A DNA stretch of 64,000 nt from Eutreptiella sp. 'Long Island Sound 2002' (lineage: Eukaryota; Euglenozoa; Euglenophyceae; Eutreptiales; Eutreptiaceae). Shown here one piece after another: positions 33,776-44,105 of this stretch (the stretch's first letter is position 1; every line of letters starts with the position of its first letter). The stretch covers positions 61,757,725 to 61,821,724 of the forward strand of contig OZ038383.1 of assembly GCA_964036045.1 (NCBI GenBank), read 5' to 3'. The position numbers and the translations under genes are program-made. Under the pieces are notes generated by a model. That model did no database searches. It was given only the letters and a program-made list of their open reading frames with translations, and had not been told where the DNA came from.

Positions 33776-33879
33776 AGACCCACCTCCAGTACATAAGAAT
33801 ATCAGACATCTTCGTGGACAGACCGCACACACAACATCCCTTATCAGACATCAGACATCAGACCTTATACACATAGCTG

Positions 33880-33887
33880 GTAGGGAC
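33880..33887. repeat. Right target-site duplication of the giant hAT
   Basis: GTAGGGAC directly follows CATAGCTG at the right terminus and matches GTTGGGAC at 16,012 in seven of eight bases. Confidence 0.75.
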
Positions 33888-35430
33888 ACCTCAGTGTGCT
33901 TTGGCGTACAACTTGTGGTGGCCTCCAACATGGTGTGTGTGTGGGCGGGGGCAACCTATCAAGGGCCCCCTTCCCATATATGACCTGATGTGTGACCTAT
34001 GGAGGCCTTTTCTAGGGTATATAGGGGTGTGCCAAATGATAGGGCCCCTTCTTTCTCTCATTACCTTGGCTCACAACTTGTAGCGGCCTCCTATCGGGTG
34101 TGGGGTGCATGCACCAAATGTGAGACCCCTTGTGAATGCTCTATGATTTGGCGTTGCATATGTGGAGGCCTATGATTGTGTGCAGGGTGGGTGCGCCACA
34201 TCCCAAGCCCTATCCCACCCCTCTTTGATTTGGTGTGTGATTTGTAGAGGCGTGCTTTGCGGCGTAGTGGGGGTGTGCCAATTGTTGACGCGCTCCCAGG
34301 CTCTATCCTTTACCACACCACCTTCCTACGGCCTCCTATGGAGTGTACGTGTGGTTGCACTAGTTGCCCACCGCGCTGTCATCGTGCCGTGATTTGGTGC
34401 ATGATATGTTGAGGCCTCTTATATTGGCCCTTTGGCACCACTTTGTATCTTCTTACACTTCCTGCAAGGACCTCTTATGGGGTGTAGGGGATGAATGTTG
34501 CACCCGCTCCTACCCCTCTACATAAGGCACCATGAAACATGAAGGCCTTCTATCGGGTGTAAGGGGAGTGTGCCAAATGCTACACCTCCCCCCCCCACCG
34601 CTCTATAATTTGATGTATAAGTTGTCCAGGCCCTCTATGGGGTGTAGGGAGGATTTGCCAAATCATAGACCCCCTCTAATGTCGAAAGAATTTGGTACGT
34701 GACACGTAGAGGGCTCTCATGGGGCGTAAGGAGGGTGTGCCGAACGGTAGACCCCTTCCTAGCGTACGGTAATTTATCGCATTGCCCACATAGACCTTCT
34801 ATGAGGTGTTCCGAGTGTGCTAGGAATTCTAGACCCCATACCTCCCCTCTACCATGGGGCACATGACCCAAGAAGGCCTCTTGCGGGTGGCATGGAGGGT
34901 GCACCAAATCGTGGACCCCCTCATAGACCTTCATAATTTGGCTTATGAACTCTAACGGCCTGCTATGGGATGTAGGGGGGTTGCACCAAATACTAGACCG
35001 CCTCCAAGCTCTCTAGAACTTGTTGTGTGACCTACGGAGGCCTTCTATGGAGAGTACAATGGGGGAGCTGTCAAAACGCACACCCCCTGCTTAGACAACT
35101 ACAATGTAACATATGACCCAGGGAGGACTCCAATGGGGATGTAGGAGGCGTGCGCCATATCCTAGTATCCTCCCATAACGCTTTGACTTGGCGTGCAACG
35201 TGTAGAGGCCACCCATAGGCGGTAAGGCGGGCCGCCCCGTATCCTAGACCACTTGCCACCCTATGAAGGCTTGCTATCGGGAGTCCATGGCCTCCACAGT
35301 TCGCACTCTATGTCAAAGACTTGTGGGAGGGATTCAGGATTTGGCGCATTACTCCTACACCCTGTTGGAGGCTCCCCTAGGTCATGCCCCAAATTGTAGT
35401 CATCCGAGAGTTTTCCGGAACCAGTTTTCC
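33888..35430 (+). repeat. Diverged satellite, about 80-bp monomer
   Basis: Head-to-tail copies with a consensus like GAGGCCTCCTATGGGGTGTA then GGGTGTGCCAAATCCTAGACC then CCTCTATGATTTGGTGTGTG. GGCCT landmarks recur about every 82 bp (33,999; 34,084; 34,165; 34,246). Open frames here are not credible. The array begins immediately after the right target duplication of the hAT. Confidence 0.8.
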
Positions 35431-35465
35431 AAAAAAAGCCCGCGAGCACTCCATGTGCCCAACCA

Positions 35466-35676
35466 TGGTTGGTGGCAGTTGGCGGTTGGCGGTTGGCGGC
35501 GGTTGGGGCTCGGCAGTTGGCAATTGCCGCTTGATGGCGGTTCGTGGTGGTTGACAGCGCGGTTGGTAGTTGGTGATCGGTCGTCACTGGCGGTCAGCGG
35601 TGGTTGGTGGAGGTTGGTGGTTGGCGTCTATTGGCGGTTGGCGGTTGATGGGAGCTGGCGGTTGGCGGTTGGTGGT
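35466..35676 (+). repeat. GTTGGCG minisatellite
   Basis: Irregular repetition of TTGGCGG and TTGGTGG-like heptamers over about 210 bp, followed by an A run. It is non-coding in all likelihood. Confidence 0.85.
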
Positions 35677-35776
35677 CCCTTCAAGCGGTCCTTAAGGGCA
35701 GTGCTTAGCAAAAAAAAAAAAAGGAAAATCGGGTCCCTTAAGGACCGCCCTGGTAGGGGGAGTGTACCCAATCGTA

Positions 35777-36157
35777 TGTACCCCCTATGAACCGAACTTT
35801 TGAAAGAATACGCCCACTTTGTTGATTTTTTGCACGTTTCGCCCATGGTACCTTGTCTTTGTGCCTGTTTGTTGTCCTTGCTTTTACAAAAAATCATACA
35901 AAAGACGTGACTTGCAGTTCAATAATTTGCTAATCTAGCCTAAATTTGCAAAAAAACAAAAAAAAGAAAGAAAGAAAGAAAGAAAGAAAGAAAAACACAT
36001 TCACATTCCCATTGACATCCTCGTGCGCATTCGCATTCGCGCGAAAAACACGTGATTTTCGCCCGACTATTCCAAATTCACGCGAATTTTGCCGAAAATG
36101 GCGCAAATTCGCATTGTCATTCCAAGAATCCTTTAAGGGCCATTCACATAGGGTACA
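35777..36157. mobile_element. 381-bp MITE of the TGTACCC transposon family
   Basis: Starts TGTACCCC and ends GGGTACA, flanked by TA on both sides. Removing it rejoins the satellite consensus CCAATCGTAGACCCCTTCC, so the boundaries and the TA duplication are well supported. The left 150 bp and right 45 bp match the ends of the 6.4-kb element at 5,033-11,444. The interior is A-rich, with AAAG repeats at 35,961-35,992 and TTCGCGCGAA-like palindromes. It has no coding capacity and is probably mobilised by the larger relative. Confidence 0.85.
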
Positions 36158-36919
36158 TAGACCCCTTCCAACCGCAACAACTTATGGCATTGTCCACGCG
36201 GACGGACATTCTATGAGGTGTATGGAGAGTGCTTGGAATTCTACACCCCATCTCACCCCTCTAGAATTGCGCACATGACCCACGATGGCCTCCTGTGAGC
36301 ATGGAGGGGGTGCCACATCGCTGATGCCCTCATAGACCTTTATACTTTGGGTCATGGCCTGTAAGGGCGTGATATGTGGTGTAGGGGGGTTGCATCAAAG
36401 ACTAGACCGCCTCCAAGTCCGCTGTCACTTGTTGTGTTACCCGTTAAGGACCGCCCTGCTCCCTACGCCCCATAAGAGCCCTCTACAAGTTATGTACCAA
36501 ATTATTTGCGCATCGGAGCGGGTCCTTGATGTGGCAAATACACTATGCGCCCTACACAGGGCTCCGCAACTTACACGTCAAATCATAGAGGGGTGGGAGG
36601 GAGTCTAGGTCTTGGCGCACCTCCCCTACACCCGATAGAAGGCCTTCATGGGTCACACTCCCTATTGCAGAGGGGTAGGTGTGGGTCTAGGATTTGGAAG
36701 CTTCCCCCAAACCCCCTAGCAGGGCGCTATGGGGAATGCAAGAGCTTACATAGTGGTGGCAGAGGGGCTAGAATACCCCCCATAAGAGGCCTCCACTGCT
36801 CATGCACCAAATCACGGCACCGCACCCCACAGACACTCCATAGGAGGCCTTCACAAGTTTGTGTTCCAAATGACACGCAATGGGAGTGGGTCACCATTTG
36901 GCAGACACTCTCTAAACCG
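36158..36919. repeat. Satellite monomers, orientation change inside
   Basis: About 80-bp satellite copies continue after the MITE. Near 36,445 the orientation flips, so the remaining copies read as the reverse complement (CAAATCATAGAGGGGTGGGA, GGCGCACCTCCCCTACACCC). Confidence 0.7.
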
Positions 36920-38125
36920 TACCCTTGGTACACGCTAGAAGACCCAATCTGGTTCTAGCCTAGACGCCGCTAGAGTGGCTAGAAAGAAAAAAATTAGTGG
37001 TTGCCCCGACCCATGGGCATAGGGGGGCGGGGTATGAAGGGTGCAAATTGGACCCCTATTACCATAATAGGGGGTCCATACCTTGTTTTTTTGAAAAACA
37101 CATTTTTGACCTGAAATTCAACAACTACAAAAAACCGTTCTAGCGACGTTCTAGTGCCGCTCTAGCGGTGCCCCGCTAGAACGGCGCTAGAACAAGGCTA
37201 GAACAAAAACATGCACACCCATTTGGTGGGTGTTTAGCCATTTGGGGCATGTTGTGTGGTGTCTGCACCCTGTGGTGTGTGCTGTGGTATGTTGTTGTAT
37301 GCTCTGTGATGTCATGCGTGTGGGTACACATGTATTTGCTGCCATTCCAACAAATAACCCAAGATGCCAAACAACCCAACATGCCAATCAACCAACACAC
37401 CATTCAACCAACCACACCAACCACACCACATGAAAACACATCACACCACAGCGCACGTCATGTGACCACAACACACCACCCCCCCACACAGTACAACACA
37501 CCACAGCCAATCACACACTACAGCAGACCGCAACGCAGCACATCACACCACAGCACACCACACCACATGACACGAGGCCACAACACATGACACCAGACCA
37601 CACCACATGACACCGCAACACACCACAACACATCAAAGCAGATCACACACCACAACAGACTACAACACAGCACACCACACCACTTTACATCTTACGAGAC
37701 CACAACACACCACAACAGTGCATGGCATACCTGCAACTTGAAATTGCATTTTGTCAGTCCAATATCATAAAAATCCAATAAAAAAATCACCTTAGAAACA
37801 AAGAAAAGAACGCCCTCCAAGACCCTTGAATTCAACCCCCCCCCCCCAAGGTAGTTCTCAAGCCCCCCCCCAAAAAAAATGTGTGACAAAAGCAAGGACC
37901 CCCCCCCAACCAACGCTTGAAGGGAGGGCAGCCCCACAGTGCCCGTGCCTACGTCAAAATGTGTGCGTGCATGTGTGTGTGTGTATGTGTGTGTGATAAT
38001 TTGTTTTTTGTGTTCTACCCAGGCTATTATATCGTTCTAGTATTGATCTATTCTAGGCTAGAACATCTAGGCTAGAGTGTTCTAGCCTAGAACGAGATTG
38101 GGTCTTCTAGCGTGTACCACGGGTA
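36920..38125. mobile_element. 1.2-kb CTAG-rich inverted-repeat element
   Basis: The left end TACCCTTGGTACACGCTAGA and right end are inverted copies over about 45 bp, sharing GGTACACGCTAGAAGACCCA and GTTCTAG. Both subterminal regions are full of CTAG motifs (GCTAGAACGGCGCTAGAAC at about 37,180; TCTAGGCTAGAACATCTAGG at about 38,050). The interior has no supported gene. No clear target duplication was found. It abuts the DIRS-like element starting 13 bp further on. Confidence 0.65.
37370..37720. repeat. Low-complexity CACACCACA array
   Basis: Repeated ACACCACA, CACAACAC and CACATGACAC units fill the interior of the 36,920-38,125 element. A GTGTGT microsatellite at about 37,966-37,995 follows. 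Confidence 0.85.
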
Positions 38126-38137
38126 AAGGAGGCCTAA

Positions 38138-38285
38138 GGTTCTTGCATGGAGAAATACAGTTTTGTTCTTGCGTATATGCCGAATGTCAGTGCACACATG
38201 GCATGTTGTGTATATCTTGGTGATCTGCATTGCACGCTCACATAGTTCTATTGAAATTTTTTGAAACCTGGCAATGGAAGGTGCA
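38138..38285 (+). repeat. Split direct repeat A1
   Basis: Matches A2 at 41,423-41,569 through TTGCATGGAGAAATA, TGTCAGTGCACACATG, CATGTTGTGTATATCTTGGT and CTCACATAGTTCTATTGAAA. Confidence 0.8.
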
Positions 38286-38373
38286 CAGCGTGATACCCAA
38301 TCTCGCATGTTCCGGGAATGGCATTCTCCCCCTCAGCCAGTTGGTACAGTACTGACCCAAGCATCACTCGCAG

Positions 38374-38676
38374 ATGGACAAACCTCGTACCCTCCCGGTC
38401 ATGGACACTGAGATCACAGCCCTCTGCTTTCAGTGTGCCTCGGTGGACAGCGCTCGCATCCTCAAGAACATTCGCCAGGTGGCTAGGGACCTAGGCGACC
38501 AAAATTTGTGGGTCCTTGTGACAGGCTTTGAACAATGGATAGGAGCAGCCTTTGATCCCATCCGGAATTGCTTCGTCTGCAACCAGTCGGGTGCGTCATC
38601 GACAACAGCGCACATCCAACCCGTCCGAAATGTGAGGACGAAGTACAAGGACATGGCGTTGGGTGGGACCACATAA
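38374..38676 (+). CDS. Short ORF in the gag-like region of the DIRS-like element
   Basis: 100 codons from ATG 38,374 (MDKPRTLPVMDTEITALCFQ) to TAA. It includes CFQC and CFVCNQSG Cys pairs. No family is recognised. Its position right after A1 fits a gag-type protein or its N-terminal part. Confidence 0.4.
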   Translation: MDKPRTLPVMDTEITALCFQCASVDSARILKNIRQVARDLGDQNLWVLVTGFEQWIGAAFDPIRNCFVCNQSGASSTTAHIQPVRNVRTKYKDMALGGTT

Positions 38677-38709
38677 GTAGAGCCGTAGACCACCGACAAC
38701 GACACACCG

Positions 38710-39138
38710 ATGCATGATGAGGCGCTGGAGCTCGATCTGGATTCCTTGGGCTCGGAGGACACGTACTCCCTCGACTTCAAGAAATTCAAGGTACTGCGCA
38801 AGCGGGTGGGGGCACCCAAGTGGGTCAGGGCGGTTACCAAATTGCCAGTGTACTGGCCATCACACCACGGACTGTTTGGCGACCATGCTCATGATATGTG
38901 GGAACTCCTACTACGGGTTGACGGACTCTGGAAGAAGCATCTCAAGGAGGCAAAGAAGGAGAAATGTAGGAAGGCAAAAAAGGAGGCCAGCATGGAGAAG
39001 GAACGCCGAAAAAAGAAGGAGAAGCGGGCCAAGCAGGGGAAACACCGCGTGGATCTTAGCAGCGACACCAGCTGGTTCTCGTCTGATGTTAGGTCCTTTG
39101 GGACCGACAACACTTCCACCTGTGAGTCCGACTCGTGA
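38710..39138 (+). CDS. Lysine-rich gag-like ORF of the DIRS-like element
   Basis: 142 codons from ATG 38,710 (MHDEALELDLDSLGSEDTYS). A globular start is followed by a very basic helix (KEAKKEKCRKAKKEASMEKE) and a Ser/Asp-rich end. About 150 bp further on, a frame reads KPCSCCGHNHWFRE then TGA, a CCHC zinc-knuckle pattern with its last Cys replaced by a stop. A nucleic-acid-binding gag role is inferred. Confidence 0.45.
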   Translation: MHDEALELDLDSLGSEDTYSLDFKKFKVLRKRVGAPKWVRAVTKLPVYWPSHHGLFGDHAHDMWELLLRVDGLWKKHLKEAKKEKCRKAKKEASMEKERRKKKEKRAKQGKHRVDLSSDTSWFSSDVRSFGTDNTSTCESDS

Positions 39139-39658
39139 GCACCCCATGGGAAAAAGAAGAGGAATGGAAAGGCTGTAGCCAGTGGATGACGGACCTGAGC
39201 AGGGCTGCAGTTTGAAGTCATCGTACGCCAGCGACACTCCAAAAAAAAAAACATAGGCGGCTGGACGTATAGTTCCAGCTCGCCCTTGAAGCCCTGTTCC
39301 TGTTGCGGCCACAACCATTGGTTTCGAGAGTGAGGCACGGGGCTGTGCATGAAGGTGCGAAGCTGATGGGGGGTCACCGCAGTTGGAAGCCGGTGAGGCA
39401 GCGGCCGGGGGTGCTAAACAGCGAACGGGCGATACTACCCGTGTGGGACCAGGAACGGACATGTGTGCCCTTGTCCTTAGGGAGTGCATCATGGCAGCCA
39501 TTTGAGGTTCGTCTGTGGGCGTGGGAGGGTCATACATGGCGACCATATGGGGACGCCTCGGAAAAAAGACCACCAAAGGATATTTGGGAGCGCTACGGCA
39601 ATTCCACTGGCGGAGTAGGACACACCCCAAAGACAAATCCTAGACGGCGAGCAGCTCG

Positions 39659-40330
39659 TTGGAGGAATACTTGGTCCAACTAGCGGGAGCAGAGACATTT
39701 GAAGGGCTGTTTAAAAAATTCCTCTCGGCACTGCGTATACTTGAAAAAACGCCAGCTCCGCCACTGGGGCTCGTCAACAAAGGCGACTGGATGGTGGCCA
39801 AGGCACATGGGCTTTGCAGCCGCAAAGAGTCCGCAACGGACCCGAGCTGGCGCGATGGGCAATGTTAGACATCATCCTTGTGGGCCAAGAAGGCACGTCC
39901 ATGGCAACATTTCGATTGCTTGGCGTTGGCGGCCCTCGGCCTTTGCGCCCTCTTGTGGTTGGGCGAGGCCATCACGGCCCGACGGTCGGAGAAAGGAGAG
40001 CTCGTCTTCGAGGGGAACAAAAACCGTCCCGGCACATACACATATGAAGTGGGCCCCTGGCGGAGGAAGTGGCTCGAATTTTTATCCAAATTTCGGACAC
40101 ACAAGGGATATGCCCATGACCAACCGGCAACCTTCACGAGTGCGGACGACCTGTAGGAATGTTGGAAAGGACTCCTTCAAGGGACGCTGCTGGCGATGTT
40201 CACCAGGTGCAACCTCTGCCGAGGGGGTGCTGCACGGCTGTAGGCGGCGAGATGCCCACTCTCCGTCCTAGAAATGTACAGAGGGTGGAGGAGTGTGGCA
40301 GTGGCACTCCACGGCTAGCAATGGGCAACA
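39659..40330 (+). pseudogene. Tyrosine recombinase remnant
   Basis: The frame from 39,659 (GAETFEGLFKKFLSALRILE) continues past an in-frame TAG at 39,866 into RPWQHFDCLALAALGLCALL, WLGEAITARR and GNKNRPGTYTYEVGPW. In another frame RGGAARL-stop-AARCPLSVLEMYRGWRSVAVAL follows (about 40,220-40,315). The GEA segment fits the box I region of tyrosine recombinases (LRxGE, here with W at the Arg position). The GGA...GRWRS-like segment fits box II and the region before the catalytic Tyr. The replaced Arg and the stops mean it is inactive. Confidence 0.45.
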
Positions 40331-40620
40331 CCAGCCGATACCGGAGGCGGGGACACAGGAATACCTCGGAGACCGAAGTTTAGAAGGAGAATACTGATTC
40401 AATGAGGGGTTGGAACCGTGACGACCCCAAGACCTTCTCCTAGGAGATCCCGGGAAAGGGGGGGGGTCAACCCCACTGTTTGCGAATGCCCTGTCATCAA
40501 TTGTACCCCTCATGCAATGCCTTGAGTTTGCGCAAGTGACGGGCTGGCCGTGTACGGGATGCGCTGGTGGCGTTGGTGGTGGCGGTGCTTGAATACGGGA
40601 GGACGGGCTACGGGACTGTC

Positions 40621-41145
40621 GTGAGGAGACATACTACAGCCCCGAGGAGGAAGAGGAAGACGTCTCTAAGGAGCTGGCTGCACAGGGGGTGGGGGAGATG
40701 GGTGCAGATCCAATTTCGCGAAGAATCTGGGACCGTTGCGTCCCCGGAGACCTCCTACAAAAATACCAACGTTGGGATAAACGCCAGAAAACAATCAAGC
40801 CGTCGGAAGGGGTGGGGGTGTCTGCCATGTTCCAGGCTCTCAGGGAGGCTGGGGTGGGGGTGGCCTTGTCCTCTGGTGCCAAGCCCACGGGGACTGCCAT
40901 GGTGATCCCCAACTGTGGTGAGAAGTGTTCTCTCATTTACAATGGTATCCCTGGATTCCCACCGTACCAAGGGTTTCTGCCTGCCCCGTGTTGAGGGTTT
41001 CCGGGATTTTTTGCCAGCCATACCCGGACCCGTCTATATGGCCAGGATTGACATTTCTAGCTATTTTTGGTTCTTGCTTCTACCACCACTTTGGTGGCAC
41101 ATTTTCCGTGTGCAAGTTGGTGATTTGTGCACGGGGGGGTGAATA
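40621..41145 (+). pseudogene. Reverse transcriptase remnant
   Basis: A frame at about 40,620-40,994 ends KPTGTAMVIPNCGEKCSLIY, like the RT finger segment. After a frameshift near 40,985, FLPAIPGPVYMARIDISSYF then FLLLPPLWWHIFRV carries the motif A Asp (ARIDISSYFW). The sequence ends before motif C (the YxDD box), so most of the RT and all of any RNase H are missing. Confidence 0.6.
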
Positions 41146-41323
41146 GCCCCGGTCCTTGTATGCGACCCCCCCCAGCCCCCCCCCCCCTGTTCCTGCAGTG
41201 TTTTTGGGGCACATCTTTTTGGCTCCTCTGTTGCCTTTGTAGATACTGGGGCACGTTGTTTTTTGGATCCTCTGATGCCTATATGGGTGGCAGGGTAGGC
41301 TCGCAAACACTCGCCCGTTAACG

Positions 41324-41417
41324 GGCCGATGGTGAGAGTGGCATCACGTTGGGTTCTGCTTCGCTGTGCCACTGTGGCCAGTCTTTGCTGGTGAAAGGAG
41401 TAATTTAGGAGTGATAG
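41324..41417 (+). repeat. Split direct repeat B1
   Basis: Matches B2 at 41,683-41,776: GGCCGATGGTGAGAGTGGCA, CACGTTGGGTT.TGCTTCGCT and ATGCCACTGT or GTGCCACTGT, ending in GGAGTG. Confidence 0.8.
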
Positions 41418-41422
41418 AATTC

Positions 41423-41569
41423 GGGTCCTTGCATAGAGAAATATAGTTCCGTTCTTGCCTCTTCGACGACTGTCAGTGCATACATGCCATGTTGTGTGTA
41501 TCTTGGTGATGTGCATTGGCCCCTCACATAGTTCTGTTGAAACTTTTGAAACCTGTCAATTGAAGGTGC
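41423..41569 (+). repeat. Split direct repeat A2
   Basis: Second copy of the left terminal repeat, lying between B1 and B2. Confidence 0.8.
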
Positions 41570-41682
41570 CCGCCCACCCACCCCGTGGTCTGTGTAGGGG
41601 AGGGGGGGGGGGGCAGGCTCTGCCCTCTAACATGTACTTGAATGGACGCTCCTATGCCTATTCACGTATCACGCTGAGCTGG

Positions 41683-41776
41683 GGCCGATGTTGAGAGTGG
41701 CAACACGTTGGGTTGTGCTTCGCTATGCCACTGTCGCCTGTTTTTGTCGGTGAAAAAAGTTATACAGGAGTGGCAC
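41683..41776 (+). repeat. Split direct repeat B2 (right terminus)
   Basis: Second copy of B. Satellite sequence resumes directly behind it, which marks the right end of the element. Confidence 0.75.
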
Positions 41777-42195
41777 ACCTCTACAGGGCACACGCTAAAT
41801 CACAAAGGGGTGGTATGGGGCTTTGGATGTGGCACACACCTATCCTACACGCCATCACAGGCCTCCACACATCCGACACCAAATCATAGAGGGTTCGGAG
41901 AGAGTCTAGGATTTGGCGCATGCACCCCACACCCCATAGGAGGCCTCTACAGCTTGCGTGCCAAGGTAATGAGAGCTGGAAGGGTGCCTAGTATTTGGCA
42001 CACCCCTATACACCCTTTAAGAGGCCTCCACAAGTCACACATCAGCTCATAGAGGGGTGAGAAGGGGTGCACAATAGGTTGCTCCCCCCTCCCCCCCCCC
42101 CCACACACACACTACGTAGGAGGCCACGTTGTACGCCAAAGCATAGAGGGGTGGGAGGGATTCTACGATTTGGCACAAACTTCCTACTCCAAGTG
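41777..42195 (-). repeat. Satellite monomers, reverse orientation, left of the TA-inserted element
   Basis: Copies of the 80-bp satellite as reverse complement (CAAATCATAGAGGGTTCGGA, GATTTGGCGCATGCACCCCA, CCTCCACACATCC). The array is cut at 42,195 by a transposon and resumes at 47,197. Confidence 0.75.
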
Positions 42196-43029
42196 CAGTC
42201 CAAGCAAAAATTACCAAAGGTAAATATTACCCCAAAAAATATTACCCAAAAAATTAACAAAAATCTAAGGTTGTTTTGGTAAATCTGGTTTCCCCGATTC
42301 ATGGGCCCCAGGATCTTTATCATTTGTTCCCCTACAAGCCCCTATTTCTTTTGCGGTCTTCTTTTCTCATGGATGGGCATGTTGTTCCGACTATGGTCGT
42401 GGATGTGTACCGAGATAATATTTTTTTTTAGATGCGAAAGCATTTCTTTTTAGATGCGCTAAAAAATAATAAAACCTCTAAAAAATACAAAACAGCTAAA
42501 ATTTAATACAAAACATCTAAAAAAAAAGGTCGAAAGTGACCAAAATTTTAGATGGCTCTCTAAAAAATAATCCGCAAATCTAAAAAAAAATAAAACAACG
42601 TTTCAGGAACTAACCTAACCAGGAACTTTGAGATCTAAGAAAAAATACAACCTCTAAAAAAATAATCCGCATCTAAAAAAAAATACAATAACGGATAACA
42701 CTACCCCCACGTCCCTGCCCTGCCCTTACGGGCAACATGCAATAGAAACCACTGATTCACACTGCTCGTTGCATCTAGGGACAACATGACGCCCAACATG
42801 ACACCACTGCCAACAAGATTGCCTGATGCCAGATGCACTTTCCGAACGTGCCGAACGTACGTGAGGATGATGGATAATGCAACCCACTTGATGGCATAGG
42901 AATCTGTCACTGTGCAACTGATGCCCAAGACGCCTCGGTTGTGGACAAGGGCTGGAGTGCCATGGATTTTTGGACATGACCCAAACAAATACAGAACCAG
43001 CATCCCAACCTGTGTGCACCCTGGTCGGC

Positions 43030-43503
43030 CTATGTTGACCCATCATCTGAAGACATTTGGAAAGAGCAACACTTGAGCATGCAATTATGGGTAAACTTGT
43101 GCAACGACTGAGTAGTGCTTGAATACCACCTCTCAGAGGCAAAACCACTCGTCTTTGTGCACCGAATAATAGTCTGAGCAAGGAATCTCGAACTTGGGAC
43201 TGACTGGGCAGACTGCGAAACCCGCAGAAAATGCACAAAATTTTGTGCCGGGATACAGGGTTGTAAGGAGTTGATAACTATGGCGGTCAGACACTGCAGC
43301 ACAACCACGTGGGTGGCACGTGGTACTTCAGAAGAAATGAGCAGAAAAAGCTTGGCTGGATCACCCTGTGTCTGGGTATTCTCCTGGGCAGCTGAGCGTA
43401 GGGACGTTTTTGGGTCAATAGCTTCGTGCTCAAACTCCAGATACAACGGGGCCTCTGATGCACTATCCGAACTCGGAATGCTATGAAAAGCAGTAAGACA
43501 CAC
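43030..43503 (-). CDS. Coding-like minus-strand frame, unknown
   Basis: 157 codons of ordinary composition (MCLTAFHSIPSSDSASEAPL...). No domain is recognised and no neighbouring ORF joins it convincingly. It could be an exon of a captured gene or chance. Confidence 0.2.
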   Translation of the reverse strand: MCLTAFHSIPSSDSASEAPLYLEFEHEAIDPKTSLRSAAQENTQTQGDPAKLFLLISSEVPRATHVVVLQCLTAIVINSLQPCIPAQNFVHFLRVSQSAQSVPSSRFLAQTIIRCTKTSGFASERWYSSTTQSLHKFTHNCMLKCCSFQMSSDDGST

Positions 43504-44105
43504 ATCAAACTACATTTGTAATAGAATGGGAACTGGCTTTCTTTTCTGTCTGCCACTTGATCGTGCACTCAGAGCACTCCACTGCGAGCACCTTACCCCA
43601 ACCCTTGAAATTGTGCCCGTGGGCTCTGGCCAAGGTGGCTGAGTACCCTACTTCACGAAAATTCAGGCATCATGTATGATCCATTCAAATGACCTCTCTG
43701 CATAGGTCCTCCAGCGAAGGAAGACCCCTGTTCTCTGAGCAGGTGAATCTGTGCACATGGGCTATGGCCAAGGTGGCTGAGTACCCTACTTTACAACATT
43801 CGGATAGTATCTGTGATCCTCTGCGATGAACTCTCTGATATGACCACCTGCATCCCCAAACAGAATTGCGCCCATAGACTACTTGGCACTGTCTGCAGCG
43901 AGAAGGTGGGGGGGGGGGGCATGGGCATGACCACACACCTGAAGGGAACACACCCACCACTGATTTACGCACAGCCGTCTTGCCTCACTTCCGACTAGCA
44001 CCTCAAGTACACTGTGACCATGCAAACACCGACATCACACGTCCACAAGCATATATCCAGTATTATCGTTAGTGCACTTTTAAATGTGCACCCTTTCCTT
44101 CACAC

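Larger units (their letters stand above)
16020..33879 (+). mobile_element. Giant 17.9-kb hAT DNA transposon
   Basis: The left end starts CAGCTATGTGTATA (16,020-16,033) and the right end is its exact complement, TATACACATAGCTG (33,866-33,879). Flanking 8-bp direct repeats differ at one base: GTTGGGAC at 16,012 and GTAGGGAC at 33,880. An 8-bp duplication and CAG termini are characteristic of hAT elements, and a hAT-type transposase is encoded inside. Behind the tips lie (ATCAGAC) repeats and inverted copies of a 250-bp GC-rich segment. Cargo in order: proline-rich proteins, UPF1-like helicase, hairpin array, unknown protein, deubiquitinase-like protein, BED-like ORF, transposase, Cys-rich protein. 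Most hAT elements are a few kilobases, so this one is exceptionally large. Confidence 0.85.
38138..41776 (+). mobile_element. DIRS/PAT-like tyrosine-recombinase retroelement, truncated
   Basis: Repeat arrangement is A1 (38,138-38,285), internal ORFs, B1 (41,324-41,417), A2 (41,423-41,569), B2 (41,683-41,776). This A1-ORF-B1-A2-B2 order is the split-direct-repeat structure of PAT/Ngaro-like DIRS elements. Inside are a gag-like region with a zinc knuckle, a tyrosine-recombinase remnant and a reverse-transcriptase remnant that stops just after motif A. Only 3.6 kb long and full of stops and frameshifts, it is a defective copy. Confidence 0.7.

Noticed and set aside
33305-33832. ORFs across the pyrimidine tract and G runs at the right end of the hAT
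   Set aside because: They translate homopolymers and the subterminal inverted repeat, present at both ends.
16048-33863. A 22-bp direct repeat of ATCAGAC units as target duplication of the large element
   Set aside because: It lies inside the inverted CAGCTATG termini; the 8-bp repeats outside those termini fit hAT biology better. The units look subterminal or microsatellite-like.
33888-36900. Short plus- and minus-strand ORFs in the satellite
   Set aside because: They follow the 80-bp monomer and differ at random between copies.
37176-37590. ORFs in the CACACCACA tract
   Set aside because: Low-complexity sequence without coding character.
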